The notes below the pieces were generated by a model. The model was given only the letters and a program-made list of their open reading frames with translations. It searched no databases and had not been told where the DNA came from. The position numbers were made by a program, and so were the translations under genes. From contig VZTG01001083.1 of the NCBI GenBank assembly GCA_013397845.1, positions 62,001-126,000 of the forward strand: 64,000 nt of DNA. The letters run 5' to 3'. Shown piece by piece: positions 14,501-26,584 of the stretch (within the stretch, counting starts at the first letter, position 1; each line of letters opens with the position of its first letter). The DNA is from Melanocharis versteri (taxonomy: Eukaryota; Chordata; Aves; Passeriformes; Melanocharitidae).

Positions 14501-17500
14501 GAGATTTTCCAGTACTTATCACCAGTATATATATGTAAAAGCCAGCTTATTGCACACAAAGGAACCATTCCCTGATTTTTTTCAGGATCTTTAAATACGT
14601 TGCCCAAGGGCCTCCCTTTAAGTGGTTAAAGTTAGCACTGAAACATTGACATATGCACACAGGTGCTATTTTATTAAGTGATTACTGGGGGAAAAAAAAA
14701 AGGAAAAGGAAATTAAGAAATGCAGTGTAATATTTAAAAACAAATGTGGAGCAAAGAAGAGATTCAGCAGTAGAATTATGACAAGGCAGCAACAGTCCTG
14801 GCAGTACTTTTAGACTGTGACACATGGAAAATACCTAATACATTAAATGAATGCCCAATGAGTCTGTAGACAGACACATATGGCTAAATGAAGATATATA
14901 AGAAAAAAAGGCAACACGAAAAAGGTAGTGTGACAGCAGGCTACAAGACGTAAAACTATAAAGCATATGCAATTTGGTATTTTGGAAGGAATTGGAAAAC
15001 ATCCTTTCTTTACTGGTCTGAAAGAAGATGTAGCCTTGTACTAACTCAGATATTATATAGGTCTGCACTTAGCAGTTTCAACCAACTAGTCATGTATAAA
15101 ATCTGGGAGGTAAAGGCAGGAAAGAACTCTCTATTATATGTTCATAATGTTTTAAAATGCTACATGATTCTCATTTTCAGAAAAAGTAATATTCTATCTT
15201 CATAGAAAACAACACTATTGACCCACTGTTCTCAAACTATTTTCAGATGTTGACTAACACTGTATTTCTCTGAATTCTGTCATTGCTTCTTAGTCTGCTA
15301 TTGCTTCTTGCCTTATAAGACCACTGCCTCAGAGCAGGGGTTGTGTTTGCTTGCCACAATAATTCATGAATGAACTTCCTTAGTGTTAGAACAATGCAAA
15401 TACACAAAGTTCCTGATAGCCATAGTTTTACAGTGCTGTATTTCCAATGCCATTAACACAGAACGGTGAGACAAGAGGACGGACATAAAACTGGATGCTG
15501 GATGACAGCCAATAACAAGAACTAAGAGACCAAGAACAATCTCAGAAGATGAAAAGGAGAAGGAATGTCAGAACATCACTAAAAATGTCAGCTGACGCAG
15601 CATCAGCTTGACTGACATCAGAACTTTAAATCTCATGCTCTCCTGGAAATAAGGCATTTTCTGATAACCAGCCAAGCATACAAGAGCCTCTCATCTACAT
15701 ACAATTGCAAAATTAGCTTTTACTCTTGCTTTTCTATTTTGTCAGAGACTCATAAAATTTAGTTTTAAATAATGCCCAAAAGACATCCAGAGCAGAGCAC
15801 TGCAGGTAGAGCCTCTCAGTCTGCTGAAATACAGAAGTGGTATTACAGGATTACATAAATAGCATGGCTGTGCCATTGAACAAAAAACTGCCATGAGGGC
15901 TGCTTAATTTACTGATGTTGCCATCACCTTCACTAACCTTCCTCTTCTGTAATGGCACATGTTAAGGATCAATGTTCTATATTATAGTAAGAGATCAAAA
16001 AGCTACATGTTCTGGTTCAGTATCCAGCCATAAGTCTCTCAACTCTATTATCACTTCTAATAATGAAATTACATACAAATTGTCTTTTAGTGCTTGGGCA
16101 TGTGAAATTGTCATCACTTTAAATCCGTGGTATAAAACCTTCTCCTGCATCCATTCAGCTATGAGGGAAGAGGACTTCCTGTAAAGAGGGAAAGAGGAAA
16201 TTACACTATAGCTGTACAGGCTGATGAAGTAGACCAGAAAAGGGCAGTAGATTTAAGGTTATCCTTTTGGATAATTCTTCCTGTATGCCTTAATCTCACC
16301 ATTCTCCCCAGAGACACTTTAGCCCTGCATGCTAGGGAGGGAACATTTGGATTGTCAGTCAGCTCTCAGTTATTCAGGGTAATCCACATAAATTATAGCA
16401 TGGAATAACACAAAGCCCACAGTGACTATCCAGTGAAGAAAAGTGTGTGACACTGGGACTGGACAGAACAAGTTGAGATGGTAAAGTCATACCTGTGCAG
16501 TACAACTGAAGCATCACTTCCCCAAGACCTATTCAATACATAAAGCAAGTAAGCAGGACTTAACTGTTTTGCCTGTTCATTTGTTCCGGTTGCAGCACTT
16601 GTGGTAGGGAAATACTTCACAGGAATGGTATGTCCCATTTTACTTAAAAGGTCAACTGTTATCAATTTTCATAGCTCAGAAAAGCAAAGAGTTCCTGAGA
16701 TGGATAAATATCACAAATACAGCAGATTTGCTTTTTCCCTTTCATAAATGGCCTTCTGGGTGTATATAAAACAACAGTGCTTCAAAGACTATGATAAAAG
16801 TAAAGATAACACAAATAGAAATGGAGGAAAAAAATATAACCAAGGCGAAGTTTCTTTCTGAGTTATTATGCTGTCTGTTTTCCACACAGAGGCCACAAAG
16901 ACAGATGAAAAATAGTTGGTCTGAGTTTGGCTTGTTTGAAGGCTTTTTTCCAAAACTACTTGAGGTGGAAAATTAACAAAAATCTGCAGAGCTGTGGGTA
17001 CTCTCAGCCAGGAGCTTACTTGCAGAGCAGACATGAACATTTACCTTGCACAGGATGCTTGGAGGGAAAAACCAGACTGAAGTAAGCAGACAGCCCTAGT
17101 CCCTGTGGGTGCCTCCAGAAGCAGCAGGAGGGTCAGACTCCTCCAGGGAATTGCGCCTGACTCACCTCCTTCTTCACTATGTGCAAGTGAGGCAGCCCAG
17201 CCCTTTTTACCTATATTTAGCCTTTGTAATATCACCCCATCTTCCCTCCATTTCCCAAAATGCCACTAATATTCCAGCAGTACAGTCTGAGTTTGACTGA
17301 GTGGCCAGCACTTCCACAGTACTCACTGCCTTAAAGTATTTTAGCAAAGACACTCATTATCCAACTCAGTCAAAATTCATCAGCCACATCTGAAATTGTC
17401 AGGCTATGAAAAATTGTCAGGCCCTATTCCATGAAAAGAGTCTACTGCTGACTGCATCTGTGTGGATTGACACAAGGTCATACCACAGATAAATATAGCA

Positions 17501-20500
17501 TGTGAGTAATTCTGTTACCTTATTGACACATTCACCAACACCTTTGAAACACAAAGCATTAACTCAAAACCCCAGTATCCACCCCTATCCAGCCTCCTTC
17601 CCTCCAAAATGAGGTAACTGGAAAAAACTACCCACTCTCTAAGCTAATAATAAATTAAACTTGTTATACAGCTGCTTTAAAAACCCTTTCCCCATCCTGC
17701 CTGTAAGTTCTTTTAAAACTTGTAAAACCTGCAAATTCTCTCAAATTACCTAATTCTATAGGAAAAGCTTAATTTCACTGCATTTTTTCACATTTCCCTC
17801 ACTCTGTACTACTCCAGAAAATAATAATGCAAATACTAGCTTTTATGCACTTTGGTTCATGTTTGAAAATTGAATCCAACAGGTTTATTTACCTTAAAAC
17901 AATCAGAAGAAAAGCAAACAGGCAGGTAAAATTGTATTGGAAGGCAATGACTGTGAGCTCTAGGAAACTATATGCTCTTAGGTCACTCAGTTAACCTTTT
18001 TTCTTGATTTTAGAATCTAGAAAATGCAGGTTAGGACTTACACTTTACTTTCTCTTACATTATAAATAAAAAGAACACTCAGGGCATCTTACGAGTTCAA
18101 AGTGTTATTTTTGAGAATTACCAGTGAGCCTCTCAAAGTTTCATATGAATTTCTTAGATTTGTGCTCAGTCAAAAGTATCTGTCTTTTGTTTTCAGTCTT
18201 TCATATGTTAGTGAGATCTCAAGGGAATAGAAGAGGTTCAACTCAGCAAAAAGCTTGAAACTGCCCTGTAACTATACCTAAATTTAGAGCCATTGGAAAA
18301 GGAGAGTTAGTTTGGATCCAAAAGAAAAAAGTGAAGCCAGCCATCAATCAGCATCTCACATGGAGTTCACAGACTTGTTTCGCCTCTTCAGGTTTATTTG
18401 TGGCTTCTTTTGTTTGTTTGGGGGTTTTTTTTAACTTTTTAATAAGAAAAATGAAAGTATCAGTGGAAGAGATTTTGTATCATTATAATACTTTTGATGA
18501 GACTGACACTCTTCCAGTAGAAGACACTAAAAGAAATAATAACAAAAAACCCCCAACCCACCACACCAAAAAACCCACAAATCCTGGATGTCTGATAGTT
18601 ACGTAAAAAAAACCAAAAAAGCATCAACAAAATGTGCAAGTTCTGCTTTAACTGCACCCCTTTTTGACAACATGTACTCAGGGAAACTTCAATTACAAGA
18701 CCATATACAGCTTTTCAAATATTCAACATAATAGCATACAATTTCTCCTAATTTTAGGTGTTTATGTTTCGAATCATTTAAAACTGCTCTATACTATTTT
18801 TTTTTTTTTGCCCAAATAGATTCCATTAATGTAATTTACATGGAAAATACGGAGTAATGCATTTCACAAAAACATACTACCAAGCAATAGTAAACATTTT
18901 CCAGAAAACAGAAGCCAACTATGATTCTAGCTCAATAAGCATCACAGTTGACTGCCTCATCTCCTACATGGAAAGTCTGCAAGAGAACAGTGCCTATCCA
19001 GACAGTTTAATGGGTTAAACAGTTAAATGCTTCAGCCCTTTAAGTGAACATAACATATGCTCTACTGACCGACAGAAGAGAGTTGTATATGGTTCAGTCC
19101 ACAATCTGATTACATGTTAAGCACCTCCCAAGAGGTGCTCAGAATTACATCCAAGATGATTAAAATTCGTATCATTGAGAGGAAAGGCCTACATTTTAAA
19201 AAAAGAGAATAAAAAAAGGCACCAAACTTCAGTCACCTCTGACTCCTATTAGAGTAAAACTAATAGAACTCCTCCAGAGGTTTCTCTAAAGTCACATGAG
19301 AAACAGGCCCTGCTGCCTCAACAAAAAACCACATACACATTTAGGAAAACCAAAAAAGGATTTCCAGAAGGAAGGCTGCAGTGTACCTCAGGGACAGATG
19401 TGAAGCCTTTTTAAACAAACATGAAAACGCTGAAAAATTAAGGGAAAGACTTGTTTTATTGAGGTGAATAGGAATTCTGCTACATTATTTACGAGGAACA
19501 GGATTTTACCCTACGTGATCATGTAATTAAAGTGTCAGAATGGAGACGCCCAGGAGGAAAGACCTAGTGCTGAACATGGAATTAACATTGGTACTTCACA
19601 ACTTTTGAATGACTTACCATGTAACCCTAACATCCCCCAAATGCTGCCTTCCAACCAGAATTGCCTAGGGCTTTGTAAAATTGAATAGTGGCAGAGAGAC
19701 AGTATTCCCCATTACAGCTCCATTTGCTTGAGTGTTTCTGAAGCCTTTTTATCTCACAGCCCTTAAAAGCTGGAGGAAGGTCCCTCCTTCCTGCATGTGC
19801 AGTTAGATTGGCACCCTGCAAAGCATCCTGAATGTAAGGCAGTGCAGGACTGGCCTCCCCAGAAGCAGAGCACTCTGAAGAGTCTGGTTGCTGCTTCCAC
19901 TTCATTTGATGACAAAAGTGAGTTATGCCAGCTTTTTGCTTGCTGTCGCTTCCTTACCAAGGGGTTGGGGGCGGGGGGGGAAGAAAAAGAAAAAAGAGGA
20001 AAAAAAATCCAGCCTTCCTATCCAAATCTCGGTCTTCTCTGTCCCTACCTGCCTCCAAAGGATTTGAAACAAGAGCAGCAATGTTTTTAAGAGGAGAAGA
20101 GGGGGAGGAAGGTGACTGCTGCTCACTTCAGAGTGGTGAATATATATACACAATATGTTAAGACACAGAAAGAAAATCACTTCTTCACCTTTTTTCTCCC
20201 GTGTATGGAATGAGGCTTCGGTCATGGTTGCACCTTAGGAGCCACACAGTGAAAAGCCTCCACAGTGAGAAGGTTAGGAACTGGGCACGTCTTATCTTAC
20301 AAGATGCTCAGCAAGGACTCTGTTTCCAGGAAGATGGGCTTCCTTTCGTAAGTGAAAATTTTTATCTGCTTTTCCTACAAAACGGATTGCTGGTACAAAT
20401 CCCTGAGCCAACAATTCATACTGCTGATACAAAAGCAGACTGGTCACAGAATGTTTCAGGAAAAAAAAAAAAGGTTGCGTTTTGGAAGATACCTGCTTGT

Positions 20501-22135
20501 GAATGCTAGGACTTTTGTAAAGGACGGGAAAGAGCAGACTGTGAAGCTAAAAATAACCACATACATGCAAATATCATGTACTATAGCGCTACCACAGCAT
20601 TTTTGGCCATAATACAGCAATCGACTGAATATGAGAATTACTACAGATCAAAACTAGTCTTTGCTTGAGTATTTCAAGACGCTTCTTTTCCAGGAGAGAA
20701 ATTCAAATTTGCAAGCCACATTTCTCTTTTTTATCAGTGGGAAAGAATGCCAAATAGGCCATTTCCAGAGGCACAAGAGAAATTCCAACCTGGGAACAAA
20801 TTTGCCTAAAAGACAAACCCACACAGACCACCAGCAGCTGTGTGGCATCAGAATGGATACTGCTACGTAATATAAAACTTTACCAAAACTTTCAAGACCA
20901 CTGTAATACAAGATGACATTTCTGATTCTAGCACACCTTTCTTAAGGGTTCAATTATGCAAAGTACCAGTCTCAATTCAGAAAAGCACCTAAACACAACC
21001 ATAGCTGCAATCATGAAAGCAGTTCCCTATTTAACTTGATTATTCAGTTGGCATGATTAAATTCTAAGTGCTTAACTACATTAACACAAACATCAAGGTT
21101 TTGTCTCAGTAGGATGAATTAAGTAAGCTGAAATTCATTGCACTGGTGTATTTGAAGCAGTGGATTTCAGATTACTTCATCTCTTTTTCTGTAAGCATGC
21201 TGTTGTGCCAAAAGCTGTCACTCCCTTGTTTTCTATGCATTTGCTGTATTTTAATGAGAAACTCTATTTATTGATTCTGTTATTACCAAGAAAATGAGTT
21301 TTCCTTTCAATAAGATGATTACACATAAATGTTACAGAGAAATACAAGAGGGGGTTTTGTTTTGTGGGCTTTTTTTTCCCTTCATAATTGCTGAAGGCAG
21401 CGTATTACCCACTAGCACAAGGCAGTAAATGAGCTAAGTCCCGGATTCACAGCTGTGCTCAGTGTGCTCCATGTGCAGCGACGGGCGCTCCGAACGAACC
21501 ATTTGGGATGCCCTGATGTAAAAGGGCTGGCTCTGCACTGGACCCGTGCCCATCACAGGCAAGGTAAAGCCACAAGGCTGTGCTGTGCACGGAGGACAGC
21601 GAGGCCCCCAAGGTGCCAATCTGCCAGCCAGGCAATGTCAAAGAAAAGCAGGAATGCAGACATGCCCTCCTTTTCACTCATCACACCCACAGACGCCTGA
21701 TTCTTTCTCTCTTGTTTTCAGTAGTGCTGCATTTTAGGGAGCAAACAACATAATACAGAACTTCTTTTTTTCTGCAACTGGCTGTTAACTCTTAAGAATA
21801 TTCATCATTATGGTTCCTCTATTTTAAAATCTACTATAAATAATAAATATTTTCTTTCTATCAGTGGTGGCAAAACACTTTCATTACTGTACTCTGTTAA
21901 ACAAGCAGTGCTAATACGTAGAGCTCTTAAAGAAAATTGCAGCAGGAACCTTGCATTCTTACAAGAATGCAATGTGTTGCTGTTCTGAAGTATTATTTTT
22001 TTTTCTTTTTCAAACTATGAAACTTTGTCCACTTAAGTTAACTGGGCTGACAGAATTACAAGTTTTAGGTTGCACCATATAAACACATCAAAAAGCAAGC
22101 ATCTTCACCCTCCAAAATTTATTTAAATCCCCTAC
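11592..22135 (-). other. CDH7: CDH7 intron 2, part nearest exon 2
   Basis: The intron starts at the phase-0 donor at 22135. No sequence resembling exon 3 (the rest of EC1, with the DKGDGS and DINDNEP type motifs of this family) is visible on the minus strand down to position 1. The segment is AT-rich and non-coding apart from a small GC-rich patch at 21435-21660. Confidence 0.7.
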
Positions 22136-22345
22136 CTTTCCTACATAGAGTGGGTCTGTACCCATGTATTCTTCCAGCACAAAGAATTGATTCCACACCC
22201 AGCTGCGTTTGGTTCTCGTCCTCCCTGATTGAAAATAGGGCTTTGACCTGGACCTTGTGAGCTCTGCTTGATTCATCCCAGAAAGACACAGGAAAAGAGC
22301 TAGTATCTGAAGAAAATGGCAAAACTCCACTTTGCCCAACTTCAT
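22136..22345 (-). CDS. CDH7: Cadherin-7, first coding exon (70 codons, partial gene)
   Basis: Cadherin-7 is a classical type II cadherin, a single-pass membrane protein mediating calcium-dependent homophilic adhesion, mainly in neural tissue. Seen: ATG at 22345 opens a hydrophobic signal peptide (residues about 1-27, core FLQILALFLCLSG), a very short propeptide with SRSKPYFQSG, a furin-type site RTKR at 44-47, then the mature N-terminus SWVWNQFFVLEEY. The mature Trp2 and Trp4 that swap between partner molecules in type II cadherins are both present. The exon ends after YVGK at a donor (AAAG|GTAGGG), so the intron is phase 0. From memory, the leader MKLGKVEFCHF and the propeptide match CDH7 better than its paralogue CDH20. 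I remember other CDH7 orthologues as having Ser where MGTDPLYVGK has Thr. The start has A at -3. Exon 3 (rest of EC1) is not in the window. Confidence 0.93.
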
Positions 22346-22537
22346 CTTTTTTTTTTTTTTTTCCTCGGTGTAAGAAAAAACCTTGACCAAAGTAGGCACA
22401 ATTCCAGTTGTCTCAGTAGCTCTAGCCTCCGGCAGGGTGTCAGCTGGGAGTCCAGAGATAACAATTTGCAGAGTGGTCGATTGGAAGATGTCACCACTGC
22501 TGAACAGCCTTCACCAAAGAAATGGTGTAATGGGTAC
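22346..22537 (-). other. CDH7: CDH7 exon 2, 5' untranslated part with acceptor
   Basis: Read on the minus strand, a pyrimidine-rich run ending in GGATAG sits just before 22537 and is the best acceptor upstream of the start codon. The resulting leader of 192 bases contains no ATG, so no upstream start competes with the CDH7 ATG. It ends in an A16 run, one G, then the start codon. The acceptor is inferred; other AG dinucleotides lie inside the leader, for example in GTTCAG about 30 bases further in, so the exact boundary is uncertain. Confidence 0.6.
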
Positions 22538-25226
22538 CTATCCGGGAAAAAGACAAGAACTGTTGTCAGAATTTTAATTTTTTTTAGAGAATGCAAATTC
22601 TTTGCAGCTTTCACATCATGCATCAAAACTGTTTATTTATTACTCTTCTCCTCATCAACACCAATGACTTTACATAAATCTCTGAGAGTTTATAGTAAAC
22701 CTCTTGGATGGCATTACTGCTGCTGATACAACTGTATTTATAGTCATAAAGTTTTCTCCTGTCTGTTCTCTTAATACACCATTTTTTCCAGTATAAATGC
22801 TAAAATTTTTTCTCTTTAAAATAATCAGAGTAAGTGTAGTCATTTACAGTCATTTGGTTTGATATTTTCGCCTCCGTCTGCTATGGTCTGCTTTACTTGC
22901 CATTACTGTGATATGATTAAAAACCAGCTACAAGCAGAAAGTTGTATTAATGGCAGGGACATATCCTAACTTAACTCTCTCCCATATAACTCAAAAGTAA
23001 AATGAAGGAGCATAAGATGAATCCGAACAATTTGATTGATTCTTAGTCACAGTACACCAGATGCTATGATTTGTTCTGATCTGAACCTGACCTGGTAAAA
23101 AGCCCAGAGTCTCCCCACTCAATTTCACTACATTCCTAAAGCAAACGTCAGGCACCGTAAGAAACATGTTAGACTACTTTATGTATTTATACAGAAATAT
23201 GCCCAGAAAGATCAGAAGATAATGTCATTTTGCATTTTCAGTGAAACCTGGATTTAATAACAAATGATTTTTCAGCCCTAACACATACAAATTTTATCTT
23301 TTTGTGTATGTTTTTATTTCAAAATTTAATCATTTAATAACTCCTAGAACTTACTAAAAAAACCCATTTTTTTAAAAAACACAAACTTCAATACTTAAAC
23401 AAGAGTCTTTTCTGCCTTTTACAACTATGAGCCTTCTCTACCCATGTAAAAATGTATATTTAGTATAATGTTTTTAAAAGTATAAATTCTGTCAGTCAGA
23501 ACCAAACATAGCTTTGCCTTTTGGGGGAATCACCAGGTAAACAAAGCTGTCTCTTAAGTAGACATCCTCCTTGTCTGAGTGAGCAATGAGGGAGACAAGA
23601 AGCATTTACAAAGCACCAAACATGAAGTGGAAATAAGGGTGAAATTAAAGTAGATAACAGGGCATTAATTTGGAGTGAACTGCTGCTACTTAGGAAACCA
23701 TGGAAGAAAGAAGATTTCATCCTTTCTACATTTAATTAATCTAAAAAGGCTAGATATTAAATCACATGCACATTAAACACTCTAGACTGATTATCATAGT
23801 CCTACCCATTACTACTAAAACTGAGTGAAATGTGATATCCACTATCTGTTTTCACTATGCCAGGCGCTTTCAGCTGCAGAACGCCTATGCATCCTGCTGC
23901 CAAAGGTACCTAGAGGGCAGAAACATGAAACAAATAAAAAGCTCTTCTGATTACAGACTGTATTTAAAGCCTTTTTATAGTAATCCCTTCTGTGGTACTG
24001 CCCTGCACCAGAAAGGCTTTGCTTAGAGGCTGGTGGGATAAACCACAAACCCACTGAGCCTGTTTGCTAAGCAGCAGCAATTTGAAAGCTTCCATATGGG
24101 AAAATCCAGTGTCTCCCTACAGGCAAAAAGAAGAGAATAGGCAAGTCTTACCTAAAGACCCTAATTTTGAAAACACAGTGCTACAGTTATAAAAGACATC
24201 ACTCCAACATGGACCAAAATTCTTGTGGCGGGATTAACAAGCATGTGTCATCCTCGTTAGAAGAGCCTAGTTTGAAATGATTAATCCCAACTAGTCAGAG
24301 CTCAATTTTGATCTGGCCCTTTGGGTAAATCATGACCATATGACAGTAATTACTGAGAGGGCTGCCAGTGAGTATTAAGGAAGTGGCTGTGCTTTCCCTG
24401 TGATATGTTCACTTCCTACTGCTCTGTTCAACTACGGTTAAGTGTTGTTTGTAGTAGAAGCTGTTTATGCATCCTTGATTTCCCCTCTCTGTGTCTAAGT
24501 TACATCATGTTAAAGACATCTGATATTGATAAACTGTCAGTTTATTTCAAAGAGGCAGCAGATTGTTATTTAACGGAGATAAAAATACAAAATGGATTTT
24601 CTTAAGAAATGTCAGTAAAACATTTACAATATGTTAGAGTCTTTTCACTAAGCAGTTTGAAATGTCTTGTTCTTGCTCTGAACAGACATTTCAAACCTAG
24701 AATTGCTCTAACCTTTATCTCGAATAGTGTTCTCTTATATCCTTTCTTTTACACCTGCAGGAAAGTATGAAAGCCACCATATGGAGCGCCATGGTCCCCA
24801 GCCACACGCCACAGCACAGAACTGAAAAACGCACCCAAAATACCAACTGAAAAACAGTCCATATGCTAGACAGCACAATCTGATGAAAAGCAGAATACTC
24901 ACACCTCCTGAGAAAAAAACGTTGTTGTGGTTTACTCATTCTCAAATACTTTCACCACACAGACTCCAAAATTCCAATTATTTTTATTCAGCTGTGTGGC
25001 AGCACTTTCTCCTCTGAAACACTCTTCCCTCCCTTTTTCCTCTTCTTCAGGATAAGTCTTTCTATTCCTCTTAGAGCCCTTTTTTTAAGGTTTTTATTTA
25101 TAGTTCTTCCAGCACACTGCCTTTTATATGTGATACCTCCAAAAGCAGAAGTCTCTGGTATTTAAAAATCATTTCTGTTTTGGGAATAACTCTTTATTGA
25201 ATTGCATTTCATTACCTTCCTTACTG

Positions 25227-25285
<59 letters not shown>

Positions 25286-25294
25286 CAGACACAC
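25227..25294 (+). repeat. (AGAT)n tetranucleotide microsatellite
   Basis: Fourteen and a half perfect AGAT units (25227-25284) are followed by a short ACAGACACACA tail. It lies in CDH7 intron 1 and is likely length-polymorphic. Confidence 0.97.
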
Positions 25295-26530
25295 ATTTTT
25301 ACAGATTTTTTGATTAATTTTGTCCAAGCATAACTAGCAGTTCAACATCACCTCTTCTATGAAGTCCCTAAGTATCAAATCCACAAGACCACATAAGCAA
25401 TGTCACAGCATTCATAAAACTGAAAACTAAGAGGTACTGTTGGTGGCTTTTTCCTCATTAAGACATAATTTGAGTGTTCAGAGTTGCATATGCAGCAGTG
25501 GATAAAACTAACACTGACAGTGACAGAGGATATTCAGTGCTCTGATTCCAGTGTCTTCACTGTCATCTGTGTTTACTGACTTGAGTGTGATGGCAAAACT
25601 GACCTGCAACCACTTTGTACTTTTTGTTTAAAGATGTTCTTTTATGAAATGCTATCTCTTTCTGCACAAACAAGATTCGGGGTATACCAAACTGAGAAAT
25701 ATTTACACTTTTAATTGATATCATTAACTAGCCTAGAATAAAAGTGCACCCCTACATCTTGTTTCTCATCTCCGAAATGCTACTCCCCTCCCCAAATAGG
25801 GGTAAAACCTGATTCAGCTCTAGCTTTCACATCTAAGCTTGTATTCCCTATTTGCTTTACATGTAATCCTGGCAATCACAAATATGAAAAATACTAAGTA
25901 AAAGAACTGATGTGTAATTTGGAGAGTATGTTATTGTGATCTGGACATTGCACGTAGCATGTCTTAGCTGAGCAGTAACATGCTGTCCAAGTGAACAGCT
26001 GTAAAAATAAAAAAAAAATTAAAAAACAACAACAACAAAAACCTAAACATAAAAAATATCCACTAGCCACCCAAACTCTCATGTTTATATTCTTAAATAG
26101 CTGGCTGATATATAAAACCACAGACTGAAGAATATACATTTGAAAAAAATAATAACCTCTTCATTCAATATACATCATAAACCTTATATTTTCTCCCATC
26201 TGCTGTACAAAAATTAAACTATACTTAAGCCACAGTGTTCTGGTGTACACTGCTAATCTGAAAAATGTTACTACTCTACTTTGCCAAAACAATCTGTTAG
26301 TGTCAAAAAGACACTATTATGCACTGTCTCCAAGGGGCAATCTTGATTTGTTGAAAACATTCAGATCATGAATAAGATCCTCAGCTTAAAGGAATAGTCC
26401 CCCTCACTGCAAGCAATTAAGGATAATTTACACCCACTGAAAATCTCTCTGAATATTTTGCTTCACTCCATAATTTCTAAAACTACTCATCAGGTCTAGT
26501 GTTCGCTGCTTGTGTTTGACAATGAGCACC

Positions 26531-26584
26531 AGTAGGTAAGGACAAGTTTTCAGTATCAGTAGATAAGGACAGGTTTTCAGTATC
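26531..26584 (+). repeat. 27-bp tandem duplication
   Basis: Units 26531-26557 and 26558-26584 share AGTAG-TAAGGACA-GTTTTCAGTATC and differ at only two of 27 positions. It lies in intron 1. Confidence 0.9.

Noticed and set aside
1..22135. CDH7 exon 3 or later exons on the minus strand
   Set aside because: I looked for the EC1 continuation with its DKGDGS and DINDNEP type motifs and found none, so intron 2 appears to extend past the window.
22346..22399. In-frame N-terminal extension of CDH7 starting at 22399
   Set aside because: The codon at 22399 is GTG, not ATG, and the extension is mostly lysine codons from the A16 tract. The ATG at 22345 fits the family leader.
22342..22626. A 94-codon minus-strand frame overlapping the CDH7 start codon
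   Set aside because: It begins upstream of the inferred exon 2 acceptor, so its start lies in intron 1, and its product has no recognisable similarity.
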